From the NCBI GenBank assembly GCA_949948985.1, contig CATLIG010000006.1:1-64000 (forward strand): a DNA stretch of 64,000 bases, given 5' to 3'. The position numbers and the translations under genes were made by a program. The notes under the pieces were generated by a model that made no database searches, was not told the DNA's origin, and saw only the letters and a list, made by a program, of their open reading frames with translations. This document shows, piece after piece, positions 8,347 to 18,214 of this stretch. This DNA comes from an uncultured Clostridia bacterium. Its GTDB lineage: Bacteria; Bacillota; Clostridia; Lachnospirales; CAG-274. Position 1 is the first letter of the stretch; each line of letters opens with the position of its first letter.

Positions 8347-11300
8347 TTAAAAGCTTTTCCAAACTTCATAAAGAATTTTAGCAGCCTCTGCACGAGTTAA
8401 ATTTTCTTTAGGATTAATAGCGCCGTTATTGCCTGCGATAATTTTAGCGCCAACAAGTTTAGCAATACTTTCCTTAGCATAATCTGAAACATCAGCGTAA
8501 TCACTAAACTGTTCCAAATCAGAAGCGTTTAATGTAATACCCGCTTTTTCAAAGCTTCTCGCAACGATAGTCATTACATCTTGTCTTAAGATATTGTCCT
8601 GTGCGCCAAACTCAGTTTCGCTTATGCCTTTAACAATACCTTTTTCTTTTGCGGCCGAAATAGCTCCACTGTAATAGTCTGAAGATGAAACATCACTGAA
8701 ACCTGCATCTTTGTTTGAATTAATATTAACAACATTAGCAAGCATCAATACAAAGTCGCCTCTCTTAATCTTAGCGTTAGGAGCAAATGTATCATCATTA
8801 ATACCATTTACAATACCTCTGGCAGCCAAAGCCTCAACATAAGGTTTAGCCCAGTTTCCTGCCATATCGGCAAATGAAACAGTACTTAACATAGCGCCGT
8901 AAGTACCCTCGCCCATAAACGGAGCGACAACTTTTCCTATAGAAGCATCATAGATACTCTGTTTAATAACAACTTGATTGCCATCTTTATCTGTATATAC
9001 AGCAACAATCATATCACTATTAGAAGTATCTCCGTCAAAAGGAATTCTAACTTCTGTTATTTTCTCAATATCTGAAACTTTATCACTATCTACTTTTACA
9101 GAAATAGCGTTTCCGTCAAAATCTTTTGATGCCTCAACAGAAACCTTACCCTCAAGGCTTGCAGAAACATTTACTTCTCCGCCATTTTCAGCGCTAACAA
9201 CAACACTTGGTTCAGTCTTTCCATTTTCAGTTTTTCCACTGTTTTCGGTTTTTCCATTTTCAGTCTTTTCACCGTTTTCGGTTTTTTCGTTTTCAGTTTT
9301 TTCACTGTTTCCGTCTGAACTTGGTTTGTTGTTTTCCGGTTTTGAGCTTGTATTTGAGGAGTTATCCTTTTTAGCGGAACCGCCTCCTCTTACGCCAACA
9401 ACATCATCATTTTCTGTAACTTCTTCAGTAGTTTCACTGGTTGATTCTTCTACAGGGTCCTCATATCCTGGGCTGTTTTGGATATCAGACTTAACCTTAT
9501 CTGTAAGCTGGAGGAAACCGTTAAGCTGGAAATCGCCTGTAACAGGATCCTGAGGTATACGTCCGTTAACAAGAGGACTTTCAAGGCTTACAAAGAAATC
9601 ATCTGTAACTGGAACTTCAGAAGCGTTCATTGAATCATTGTTTGTTGTTCTCTTAATATAGTTGTAATCTTTGTCATGAACATATCCTTGTATACTGTCA
9701 CCACCATTGTTTTTACCTGAATTAGGCTTGTAAGAAACAAGACCTTTTACATCATATACACAAGGAGATAATGAACTGTTACTTCCCATAGAGAAGTTGC
9801 TTCCCTCGTTCATATATCCTACACAGCCTCTTACAGTCATAAGAGGATTACTGTTTGATGTAACGCCTGTATTACCATTCTGGAAAGCTATACAGTCAAT
9901 TAAAACGTTATTGATAGGCATATAGTCTCCGCCCATTTTAAATCCGTTTTTACCGCCTCTCTCTGCTGACCAGATTGAATCTGTTCCGTTATCAAGAAGA
10001 TGATATCCTCCTCTGTAAGTAATACATTTTTCAAGAGTTATTGGAGCCATATATCCGCCTGACTGTTTACAGAATAAATCCCATCCATCGTCAGAGTTGT
10101 GATGAGATACACAGCCAATAAGTTTGTTTCCATATCCTACAGTAAGTTTTGTGGCGAAACCGTCTGCGTTGTTGTATGAAGAATCGGCACAGTTCCATAC
10201 TTCACAGTTTTTGAAAATATTGTTTGAAGGCCAGTCTTTTATGGTCTGCTGAGAAGAACTCGTACGGCTTAAGTTAATACCTGAGTCTTTACAGTCGTGA
10301 ACCTTAACATTTTCAATAAGATTACCGTCTCCTCCTATATGGAACGGTTTAGAGTTAGTACCGCCGTTCGCTATAGTAATATTTTTGAATATCCAGTAAT
10401 CAGCGTGACATATAATACCGTTGTTGCCTTTATTCATATCGAATACCGCTTCACCGTCAGGAATAACAACCCCGTCTACAGCGTATCCGTCAGCCTCAGC
10501 CTGAGCCTGCTTATAACCTATAATAGCCTTAGGACTCTTGCTGAGACCTGAGTTAGTTTCAGCTATTTCAAGTTTTTCAGTACGTACATAATTACCCGGA
10601 AGGAGAATAATTGACTGTCCTCTCTTCATAAGACCATAAGCTACATCAAATGGCATAGGGTCTTTAATATCTCCTGTTCCCTGAGGATTTCCGTCAGGAG
10701 ATACAAATATAAATTCTTTTGACGTATCAAAATTTCCTTTATGGGTAATAGTATATTCATAGAATACAGGGTCGTAAGAAGAAAGTTCCTGATATCTGTT
10801 ATGCTCTTCTGAAATATAAGAAGGAGTATACATTACAGAGAATTTACTTGCGGAATTTTCAGCAAGTGTAACATTAAATACAGTCTCTGCTTTTTTAACT
10901 ACAGCGTCCTGATAAATAGTTTTTCCATCCTGCTGAATTGTTACTTTTCCGCCTGAATTGTTGCTTGTTCTCAAAACAAGTTTATAATCTGTTTTTTGAG
11001 AATAAACATTTGATTTAAGATATAATTTAGGAACTGTAAGTTTCTGAGTATCGTCAAGCAAAGCCTCCATATCAGTTTCAGAATCTGATTTAACAAGGTC
11101 AACGTTGCTTACGGTAATATCAGCATAACGTGTAGCATAAAAACCAACATATAAGTTTTCAGGGTCTAAAACACCAAGGTCTTCTTCCCCTGCCTCTTTA
11201 TCATACTTTATAAAGTCTGTTCTGGTTTCCTTTGTCTGATAATCATAGCATGTAGCTTTATATCCGCCCGGAACTTTTTCAAGAGACACATGATATTTGC

Positions 11301-14300
11301 TGCCTGGTTCCGGAAAATCTTGTGAAAGTGTTTTCTTAACCGCGCTTCTGTATACATTAGAGCTTGCGGCATATGGGTCTCCCTCAATAAACGTTCTGTA
11401 CGCAAGATTAATACGGTTTTTGGTTGTGTTAAATAAATAAGTATCAGCATTAGGGTCATTAGGCCATCCGCTTGCACTGTATCCGCCTAACAAAACCATA
11501 TTAGCATAATTGTAAATAGCCGTATTATAAGGCTCAGGTTCACCATACTCATCTTTAAGAGCATCTTCAGGGGTGTAAACAAATCTTACTTTCTTTGTTC
11601 CTTTTTCAGGATCTGTTGTAATCATTATGTCATCAGCATGCTCTTTACGGTATTCCTCGCTTGGTGTAAGACTTACAACGTCTCTCGCCATAATACCAAA
11701 ACTTTCCTGACCGTCTCTGGCATTATCCGCGTTACCATTACAGTAAGAGTTTACATAAATATCAGCGCTTAACTTAAAGTCATCATCGAAATTAAGTCTT
11801 GTATAGTAGAAAGATATACCATCGTTGGAATCGGCTTGCTTACCCGCGCCTTGAAGACCCCAGATTCTTAATGAAGCTCCGTCTTCCTCAATTCTCTTAT
11901 CTCCGGCATAGCTTTTTCCTATTTTTGTACCATCAGAGCCTGTAGTATCCATATGGTCATCTTTTCCATTTGAATCGGTAAGAATCATACCACATTTATC
12001 TTTATCCCAACTAGTTGATTTAGAAGGAGTTGTTGAAGCTCCGAAAACAGTTGGTTTCCAATAGTTTTCTCCATAATCTCTTACAGTAACAGGAAGAACT
12101 ATTTCTTCTGTACCATAAGCTTCGCTACCTTCCGGAAATCTTATTTTAATGGTGTTATCATTTTCTCCATCTTTTATTTTCCTTACTCTGATTTTTATGG
12201 GATTTCCGTTTTCATCTACTGTGTCCTGATACTCATACTCAGTAGCTTTTGTTATGTCAAAATCATCAAGAATAATCTCATATTCGCTTTCAGGAGCGAT
12301 TATTTCCTCACCGCTTGAGTAAAGATAAGTAATCTGAAGGTTTCCTTGATTATACTGTTTTGTCTCATCAGCCTCAGTACCGATTGAACCGTCTCTCTTT
12401 CCATTATAATGGTCATACCATTTTCTCTTTGTTTCATTATCTGTATCCTTGTTCCAACTCTCGCTTTTTAAAACAGGATAAGTTGTTCTTGGATAAGAAG
12501 TAATGTAAGCTTTAGAGAACTTTTTAACAAATACAGTTACGTCAAATGAAACAACAAATGATTCATTAAATTTGCTTTTAACTGTTATTGTACGTGTACC
12601 CGGTGTTGACGTATCAAGATTATCAGAAGCAATATACTCTGATGGCTGAAGAATACTTGACCTTGTAATGTTGCCGTCACTGTAATAACCTTTTATTACC
12701 ATACCGTTAAGATTTTGCTCTTCACCGATATAGTACGCAACCTTTGCAGGTTTTAAAGCTAATTTGATATTTGTAAGTTTAAGAGGTGAAACTGAACCTT
12801 TGAAAGAAGTTGATACCCTTCCTGTACCAATTTCAGGAGTGTCTTTTCTTCTTATCACAAAGTCAATATTATCCCCCGCAAGGTCAGAAGTAAAGAAGTC
12901 TTGTTTAATTTCAATCACATTTCCTTTTTCGTCTTTTACTTCCTCATATTTAACAACTTTGCCTTTTACAAGCACATCGTATTCATCTCTTTTAAGTTCT
13001 ACAGTAGAACCGTCCTCATAACCCGCCTCAACAATAAAGTTATCATCTCTGAAATACTGGCCTTCATAATAATCAATCTTCATAGGAGGTGAAATAACTT
13101 TAATTGACGTACAGTCTTTTTTAAGCATTTCAATTTCATATTCTGTAGAAAAATCACCAACTGTAATTTTGGCCATTTGTTTTCCTACAGAATTCATATC
13201 ATATCCTGTAACAGCATAACCTTCTGTAATTTCTTTTACAGAACCATCGTTATATTCAATACCTACAATCAAATTAGGAAGTTTAGGTTCATTTCCTACA
13301 AAAGCTGTTCTGTCTGTAGCGTCTTGTATAACCTTAACTCCTGTCTGAACACGGTTATCAACATCAAGCTTAATGTTTGTAACAGTAATCTTACAATCTC
13401 TCGCTGTAAAGAAAATAGGATAAATTGTATTGTTATCTCCGTTTTTACCCATAAAATTTTCTTTAGCGTAATCATATTTTACAGTTTTATCACCGCAGGT
13501 AATAATATATGAGTAACCTACCTTTTCTATTTTAAGATCAAAAGTAGTATCTCCAACAGGATTAACACCTATTCCGAATGAATCGGATAATCTGGTCCAT
13601 ATTCCGGGATCTTTATCTATACCCTGACGTTGCTGAACCTCATACTCACCATCCGCATTAAGACCGGACTTCACAGCTGAAGCAATACAACCTCCATCAT
13701 TTGATTCCATAGCAATAGCAGCGGCGATACTCGGCTGGTTTTTTCCATCTGTAGTATCATCTAAACTTGGCACAATAAGCATACCGCCTGAACATTGCGT
13801 CTGATTAGTCGTACCTTTTGCTACTAAGCCGTCAATATGCATTGTTCCTGAAAAAACAAAGTCCTTTGTAAGGTCAACTCCCGCTGTTGGGGCATAATAT
13901 ACGATAGAATCTTCTGTTCTTGAAAATTTACCGCCGTCTTTGCTGTCTGCTCCAAAAGTAACAGAATCGGCAGAATTAACTTTTGTCGTATATTTTTCCT
14001 TTTTTACGTTTATTGAACCGAATTTCCAATCGGACACTATATCAGCAAGGTCAACGTCGGCATTTTCAGAAGTACTGCCTTCCAAAGTTTCTGAAGAACT
14101 TCCGTCAGAGCTTGTATCTTCGCTTACTTCAGAAAAACCTTCTGATATATCTTCAGAAAAATCTTCAGAGTCTGTATTGTCTGAATCTTCAGTATCCGAA
14201 TCTTGCGCATTATCTGAATTTTCAACGTCTTCTGAATCTTTTGCGTCTTCATCTAAAACTTCATCAGCATTTTCTTCCAAAGGATTCTGCTCATCTTCAA

Positions 14301-14427
14301 TGGAAATCTCATCAGAAATAACAGCAGAATCATCTTCAATAATCGCAGACTCTTCGGCATTAACTGTGCACAATGTACTAAAAGCCATTGTGAAAGCCAA
14401 AGTAAAAGCCATTAATCTTCGTTTCAT
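8347..14427 (-). CDS. Giant SLH-anchored PL9 pectate lyase
   Basis: About 2026 aa, exported. In order: signal peptide (MKRRLMAFTLAF..., cut near NAEE); a Glu/Asp/Ser-rich stretch to about residue 130; beta-rich regions with bacterial Ig-like repeats (Big_3 style, e.g. VTGYDMNSVGKQMAKITV); a PL9 beta-helix at about 1240-1630; a Lys-Thr-Glu-Asn repeat linker; and SLH domains at about 1850-2026 (FADMAGNWAKPYVEALAARG, FSDVSSSDYYSGAISAAKEK, FSDYADVSDYAKESIAKLV). The PL9 part shows ADGFATK then HHNSDDGWD; the Asp spacing (+24, +25, +28) matches the calcium cluster described for Pel9A, and GGKNGFKMGG supplies the candidate catalytic Lys. It should cleave polygalacturonate by beta-elimination at the cell surface. 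AAAGGAGG precedes the ATG at 14427; earlier in-frame starts would spoil the signal peptide. Confidence 0.9.
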   Translation of the reverse strand: MKRRLMAFTLAFTMAFSTLCTVNAEESAIIEDDSAVISDEISIEDEQNPLEENADEVLDEDAKDSEDVENSDNAQDSDTEDSDNTDSEDFSEDISEGFSEVSEDTSSDGSSSETLEGSTSENADVDLADIVSDWKFGSINVKKEKYTTKVNSADSVTFGADSKDGGKFSRTEDSIVYYAPTAGVDLTKDFVFSGTMHIDGLVAKGTTNQTQCSGGMLIVPSLDDTTDGKNQPSIAAAIAMESNDGGCIASAVKSGLNADGEYEVQQRQGIDKDPGIWTRLSDSFGIGVNPVGDTTFDLKIEKVGYSYIITCGDKTVKYDYAKENFMGKNGDNNTIYPIFFTARDCKITVTNIKLDVDNRVQTGVKVIQDATDRTAFVGNEPKLPNLIVGIEYNDGSVKEITEGYAVTGYDMNSVGKQMAKITVGDFSTEYEIEMLKKDCTSIKVISPPMKIDYYEGQYFRDDNFIVEAGYEDGSTVELKRDEYDVLVKGKVVKYEEVKDEKGNVIEIKQDFFTSDLAGDNIDFVIRRKDTPEIGTGRVSTSFKGSVSPLKLTNIKLALKPAKVAYYIGEEQNLNGMVIKGYYSDGNITRSSILQPSEYIASDNLDTSTPGTRTITVKSKFNESFVVSFDVTVFVKKFSKAYITSYPRTTYPVLKSESWNKDTDNETKRKWYDHYNGKRDGSIGTEADETKQYNQGNLQITYLYSSGEEIIAPESEYEIILDDFDITKATEYEYQDTVDENGNPIKIRVRKIKDGENDNTIKIRFPEGSEAYGTEEIVLPVTVRDYGENYWKPTVFGASTTPSKSTSWDKDKCGMILTDSNGKDDHMDTTGSDGTKIGKSYAGDKRIEEDGASLRIWGLQGAGKQADSNDGISFYYTRLNFDDDFKLSADIYVNSYCNGNADNARDGQESFGIMARDVVSLTPSEEYRKEHADDIMITTDPEKGTKKVRFVYTPEDALKDEYGEPEPYNTAIYNYANMVLLGGYSASGWPNDPNADTYLFNTTKNRINLAYRTFIEGDPYAASSNVYRSAVKKTLSQDFPEPGSKYHVSLEKVPGGYKATCYDYQTKETRTDFIKYDKEAGEEDLGVLDPENLYVGFYATRYADITVSNVDLVKSDSETDMEALLDDTQKLTVPKLYLKSNVYSQKTDYKLVLRTSNNSGGKVTIQQDGKTIYQDAVVKKAETVFNVTLAENSASKFSVMYTPSYISEEHNRYQELSSYDPVFYEYTITHKGNFDTSKEFIFVSPDGNPQGTGDIKDPMPFDVAYGLMKRGQSIILLPGNYVRTEKLEIAETNSGLSKSPKAIIGYKQAQAEADGYAVDGVVIPDGEAVFDMNKGNNGIICHADYWIFKNITIANGGTNSKPFHIGGDGNLIENVKVHDCKDSGINLSRTSSSQQTIKDWPSNNIFKNCEVWNCADSSYNNADGFATKLTVGYGNKLIGCVSHHNSDDGWDLFCKQSGGYMAPITLEKCITYRGGYHLLDNGTDSIWSAERGGKNGFKMGGDYMPINNVLIDCIAFQNGNTGVTSNSNPLMTVRGCVGYMNEGSNFSMGSNSSLSPCVYDVKGLVSYKPNSGKNNGGDSIQGYVHDKDYNYIKRTTNNDSMNASEVPVTDDFFVSLESPLVNGRIPQDPVTGDFQLNGFLQLTDKVKSDIQNSPGYEDPVEESTSETTEEVTENDDVVGVRGGGSAKKDNSSNTSSKPENNKPSSDGNSEKTENEKTENGEKTENGKTENSGKTENGKTEPSVVVSAENGGEVNVSASLEGKVSVEASKDFDGNAISVKVDSDKVSDIEKITEVRIPFDGDTSNSDMIVAVYTDKDGNQVVIKQSIYDASIGKVVAPFMGEGTYGAMLSTVSFADMAGNWAKPYVEALAARGIVNGINDDTFAPNAKIKRGDFVLMLANVVNINSNKDAGFSDVSSSDYYSGAISAAKEKGIVKGISETEFGAQDNILRQDVMTIVARSFEKAGITLNASDLEQFSDYADVSDYAKESIAKLVGAKIIAGNNGAINPKENLTRAEAAKILYEVWKSF

Positions 14428-14705
14428 TTTGTTTTCCTCCTTTTTTAGAATTATTTGTATTGACAAATATTTTTATGACCATAAAATAAAACGAAGGCCA
14501 ATGTATAACAAATATTGATTAATCCAAATTAATGTACATACAATCAATATTTTAATAATTTTACGGCCTATAAAATATATTGTTTTAATACACTTTTATT
14601 ATAAACTCAAAAATAAAAAAAAGCAATAATATATTTAAAATTTTTCATATAAGATAACCGTACAAGTACAGTTTAATAGTAAAAATTGCACAAAATTATT
14701 TTTCG
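14428..14705. other. Spacer between tldE and the PL9 gene
   Basis: About 280 bases of AT-rich sequence that should carry the promoter of the PL9 gene. I see no confident -35/-10 pair, hairpin or small gene. Confidence 0.3.
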
Positions 14706-16058
14706 TCAACTTGCTATACTTATATTATTTACCAAAACAGATGGACAAATAACGGCTCCGAAAGCTCCTCCGGCGTCAGAATATAAATCATTGGAAATAT
14801 CTTCTATTTCTTTTAATACATTATAAAAATTTCCTGATACAGTAACCTGTTCAAACGGTTCCGTCACACGACCCTCTTTAACGGAGAACCCGTCAGCGGC
14901 AAGAGAAAAATTGCCTGACACAGTATCCGCGCCTGAATGAAGTCCTGATAGCCTTGTTACAACAATACCGTCGCCAAGCTTTAAAACCAATTCGTCAAAT
15001 GTTGCATTTCCCGCCTCAAACATAAAATTTGTAGCCGATGTCGTAACAGCCGATTTATAATTTAACTTAAATCCATTTCCTGTAGATTTGACATTATCTT
15101 TCATAGCCGCTTTCAAATTATATAATAATGTTTTAAGTTCTCCGTTTTCAACAATCGTCTTATCATAAGACGCCACTGCCTCGCTGTCAAATCCGCAAGT
15201 AAAAAATCCATCGTCAAGAAGTGGCAAATCCTTTATATTAACAAGCTCTGACGCTATTTTTTCACCCTTTTTTCCTTTTAACAAAGAAAACCCTTTTTGA
15301 GAATTTTCGGCAAAAAAGCAGCCTATAAAAGTTGTAAGTATATCTGCGAAAGCCTCATTTTTAAATATTACACTCTTATTTCCATTTTCAACAGAACGGC
15401 TTCCTAAAAGATTTAACGCTTTGCGACAAGCATTTTCAGCGATTTTCACATAATCAACGGGGCCAAAATCTTTTCCTCTCCAAAACTCGCTTCCTGTTTT
15501 TTTCACTCCATTTTCTTCTGCGGTAACTGAAATATATACAATAGCATAATTCGACTTCTCAAAAAGTTCAACACCTTTGCTGTTTGCTATATAAACCTCA
15601 TTTTCTCCGTTTCCCACAAAACAGCTTTCAACGGAAATAATCCTTTTATCATATTGAAAAGCGACTTTTTCAACATTTTTTGCAAGATTTATTTTAAAAT
15701 CTGTATTATAATTTTCAAGCTTATCACAAAACACATCAACATCAGGATATTTTTCATCACCAGCATAAATATATTCTTTTTCAGAACTGTCAATAATCTG
15801 CAAATTTTTTTTAACTGATTCCAAAATAAACTTAGCACTTTCCTCGTCTATTTTTTCCGAATATGCATAGCCGGTTTTTCCTTTAATATTTCCTCTAAAA
15901 GAAACTCCCTCTGATAAATTGTTCTGATATTTTTCAACTTCACCCTCATAGATGTTTACTTTAAAGTTTTTATTTTTCTGGTAAAACAACTCAAAATCTG
16001 TTATTTCATATTTCGGAGCGTTTTCAAAAATAATATTCTTAAATTCCTTTATATCCAT
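14706..16058 (-). CDS. TldE/PmbA-like protease subunit
   Basis: A TldD/PmbA family protein of about 450 aa. It lacks the HExxxH metal site and so matches the TldE (PmbA) partner. In E. coli TldD and TldE form a heterodimeric metalloprotease that threads and cuts unfolded peptides, including microcin precursors. Visible family features are GVSFRGNIKGKTGYAYS near the N-terminus and SGNFSLAADGFSVKEGR near the C-terminus. The ATG at 16058 follows GGAGGAAGGGAG. The upstream tldD stop (16063) lies inside that ribosome site, so translation is probably coupled. The physiological substrate here is unknown. Confidence 0.88.
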   Translation of the reverse strand: MDIKEFKNIIFENAPKYEITDFELFYQKNKNFKVNIYEGEVEKYQNNLSEGVSFRGNIKGKTGYAYSEKIDEESAKFILESVKKNLQIIDSSEKEYIYAGDEKYPDVDVFCDKLENYNTDFKINLAKNVEKVAFQYDKRIISVESCFVGNGENEVYIANSKGVELFEKSNYAIVYISVTAEENGVKKTGSEFWRGKDFGPVDYVKIAENACRKALNLLGSRSVENGNKSVIFKNEAFADILTTFIGCFFAENSQKGFSLLKGKKGEKIASELVNIKDLPLLDDGFFTCGFDSEAVASYDKTIVENGELKTLLYNLKAAMKDNVKSTGNGFKLNYKSAVTTSATNFMFEAGNATFDELVLKLGDGIVVTRLSGLHSGADTVSGNFSLAADGFSVKEGRVTEPFEQVTVSGNFYNVLKEIEDISNDLYSDAGGAFGAVICPSVLVNNISIAS

Positions 16059-16062
16059 AAAA

Positions 16063-17454
16063 TTACTCCCTTCCTCCAACAACAATATTTTGAACCCTTA
16101 TCATCGGCTGACCAACATTTACTGGTACACTTCCGCTCGAAGCCCCGCACATACCCTGAGCAAGTTTCAAATTATCTGAAACCATATCAATATTCATAAG
16201 TGTCTCAAAACCTTTTCCTATTATAGTTGCTCCTCTGACAGGTTCGGCTATTTTACCATTTCTGACCATATAAGCCTCATTTACGGCAAAATTAAACTCT
16301 CCTGTTGTAGGGTTAACAGAGCCACCTCCCATATATTTAGCATATATTCCATAGTCTGTGGAAGAAATAATATCATCTGCTTTATCTTTTCCCGGAGCTA
16401 TATAAGTATTTGTCATTCTTGAAACAGGTGGATACTTATAAGATTCTCTTCTTGAGGACCCTGTAGATGACCTTCCGATTTTCCTTCCATTAAATTCATC
16501 AACCATATATGATTTCAGTATACCATTTTCAATTAAAATATTTTTTCTTCCTCTTTGACCCTCGTCATCAACATTAATAGAACCCCATTCATTCGAAATT
16601 GTGCCGTCATCAATTGCAGAAACTTTTTCATTAGCAATTTTCTCACCAATTTTATTTGAAAAAACCGAAGCATTTTTCGCTATCGCCGCCGCTTCAAGAC
16701 TATGTCCGCAAGCCTCGTGAAAAATAACTCCTCCAAAACCGTTATCTATAATAACAGGCATTTTTCCTCCCGGGCAAAAATCCGCTTTAAGCATAACAAC
16801 AGCAGAACGCGCCGCCTCTCTTGCAATTTCATTAAGGTCTGTTTCATCATAAAACTCAAGACCCTTTAAAGCTCCCGGTCCAAAATATCCTCTTTGTTTT
16901 TCTGTTTTTGAAGACGCCACAGCGGTAACAGACGCTCTTGTTCTTATGCGTCGATCTCTTACCCAAAGACCATTTGAGTTAGCAATCAATACATCTTGCA
17001 CAGAATCAAAATGCCCTATAATAGTCTGACTTATCAAGTTATTGTATTTAAAAGCTGAATCACTTGCCTCCGCTAAAATATCCACAATAATTTGTTTTTC
17101 AACCTTTGACGGATTAATTAACGCTTTGTGCTTATTTGCGTCTTCTCTGTAATCATTTTCCTCAAAATCATTAATCACCGTACTTTCATTTTTTTCAGCC
17201 GCTAAAGACGCTTCTCTAGCCATTTTTATAAGATTATCAAATAATAAATTATTTGTATAAGAATAAATCACTTTATCACCGCTGAAAATTCTGAGTCCAA
17301 GTCCATAGTCAAGCCCTGAATTAGCCTTATCAATTTTACCGTTTACCATAGAAATATTATTTTTTTGATTATGTTCAATAAAAATCTCAGAAAAATCACC
17401 GCCAAAAGAAAGGGCCTCTGACAATATATCATAAGCTTTTTGCTTTTCAAACAT
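16063..17454 (-). CDS. tldD: TldD metalloprotease
   Basis: A TldD family protein of about 463 aa carrying the metal-binding HEACGH motif (H246, E247, H251), the hallmark of the catalytic subunit, plus the GCGGS-like MCGASSGSVP near the C-terminus and DDEGQRGRKNILIENG in the middle. It works with the adjacent TldE as a heterodimer that processes small or unfolded peptides. The start at 17454 has a GGGAGTG site; 28 further in-frame upstream codons look like spurious hydrophobic sequence. In some organisms this pair matures ribosomal peptides, but no such precursor is visible here. Confidence 0.92.
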   Translation of the reverse strand: MFEKQKAYDILSEALSFGGDFSEIFIEHNQKNNISMVNGKIDKANSGLDYGLGLRIFSGDKVIYSYTNNLLFDNLIKMAREASLAAEKNESTVINDFEENDYREDANKHKALINPSKVEKQIIVDILAEASDSAFKYNNLISQTIIGHFDSVQDVLIANSNGLWVRDRRIRTRASVTAVASSKTEKQRGYFGPGALKGLEFYDETDLNEIAREAARSAVVMLKADFCPGGKMPVIIDNGFGGVIFHEACGHSLEAAAIAKNASVFSNKIGEKIANEKVSAIDDGTISNEWGSINVDDEGQRGRKNILIENGILKSYMVDEFNGRKIGRSSTGSSRRESYKYPPVSRMTNTYIAPGKDKADDIISSTDYGIYAKYMGGGSVNPTTGEFNFAVNEAYMVRNGKIAEPVRGATIIGKGFETLMNIDMVSDNLKLAQGMCGASSGSVPVNVGQPMIRVQNIVVGGRE

Positions 17455-17546
17455 AAAATCACTCCCTGTTTTATAAATTATATTAAAGAATAAAATAACA
17501 CAGCAACTCACACTAACAAAACTTACGGATTCAGACAAATTATTTT

Positions 17547-17714
17547 ATTAGATATGTTCAATAAACTGAATAATAGTAATTAGCAAGAGATTTTTTTATC
17601 AGTCGAATCATAATTTTTGCAGGAATACTTGTAGTGGTATTTCAAAAAATTATGAAAAGTATGACAGAAAAAAATCTGTCAAACAATATTACAGAAATTA
17701 CTGAACAGTTCTAT
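17547..17714. repeat. Family A hairpin repeat, copy A2
   Basis: About 168 bp with imperfect inverted ends (ATTAGATATGTTCAATAAAC at the left; AATAGAACTGTTCAGTAATT reverse-complemented from the right). The core contains AATACTTGTAGTGGTATTTC, nearly identical to copy A5 at 45.2 kb. Non-coding. Confidence 0.72.
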
Positions 17715-17992
17715 TATTTCATTAATCAAAAGATTTACGGATTGCTGTAAGCAATATTATTTTTATCAATCCTATTTTCTTAATTTTAACATACTGTATT
17801 TTTATAATAATAAAATTATTGCCAAAATAGCCTATTCAATTTTTTTGCAATAATACTAATAATAAATAAAAAATTAATTGAAATTTCATAAATTTTATAC
17901 TTGCTAAATCTCCGATTATAGTATAGAATATAACTAAGGGATTTACAGAGATATATCCCATATTCTAATTTATACTTTGGAGGTGCTTTATT

Positions 17993-18163
17993 ATGGCATA
18001 TCAAATTAATGATGATTGTATCAGTTGCGGCGCTTGTGCTGGCGCTTGTCCTGTAGGCTGTATTTCTGAAGGAGATTCAAAATACGTAATTGATGAAAGC
18101 GCTTGTGTTGACTGCGGTACTTGTGCCGGCGCTTGTCCTGTAGGTGCTCCTAATCAGGCATAA
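17993..18163 (+). CDS. 2[4Fe-4S] ferredoxin
   Basis: A 56-aa clostridial-type ferredoxin. Two CxxCxxCxxxCP clusters are visible: CISCGACAGACP and CVDCGTCAGACP, each followed by VG. It carries low-potential electrons between enzymes such as pyruvate:ferredoxin oxidoreductase and hydrogenase in the cytosol. The ATG follows TTGGAGGTG, a strong ribosome site. It is a lone gene with its own terminator, the common arrangement for the housekeeping ferredoxin. Two near-identical half-clusters reflect the ancient duplication in this family. Confidence 0.96.
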   Translation: MAYQINDDCISCGACAGACPVGCISEGDSKYVIDESACVDCGTCAGACPVGAPNQA

Positions 18164-18186
18164 TCAGCGTTGACTTTCATTTTTTT

Positions 18187-18214
18187 AAAAAGGTGTTTCA
18201 TACACCTTTTTTTT
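18187..18214 (+). terminator. Intrinsic terminator after the ferredoxin gene
   Basis: The stem AAAAAGGTGT / ACACCTTTTT with a 5-nt loop is followed by a T-run, 23 bases after the ferredoxin stop. Confidence 0.92.

Noticed and set aside
8978-9553. A 191-codon plus-strand open frame inside the PL9 gene
   Set aside because: It is antisense to the repetitive Lys-Thr-Glu linker, is Ser/Phe-biased as expected of a shadow, and has no ribosome site.
13940-14518. A 192-codon plus-strand frame opposite the acidic N-terminus of the PL9 protein
   Set aside because: Ser/Glu-rich antisense of low-complexity coding DNA, with no start signals.
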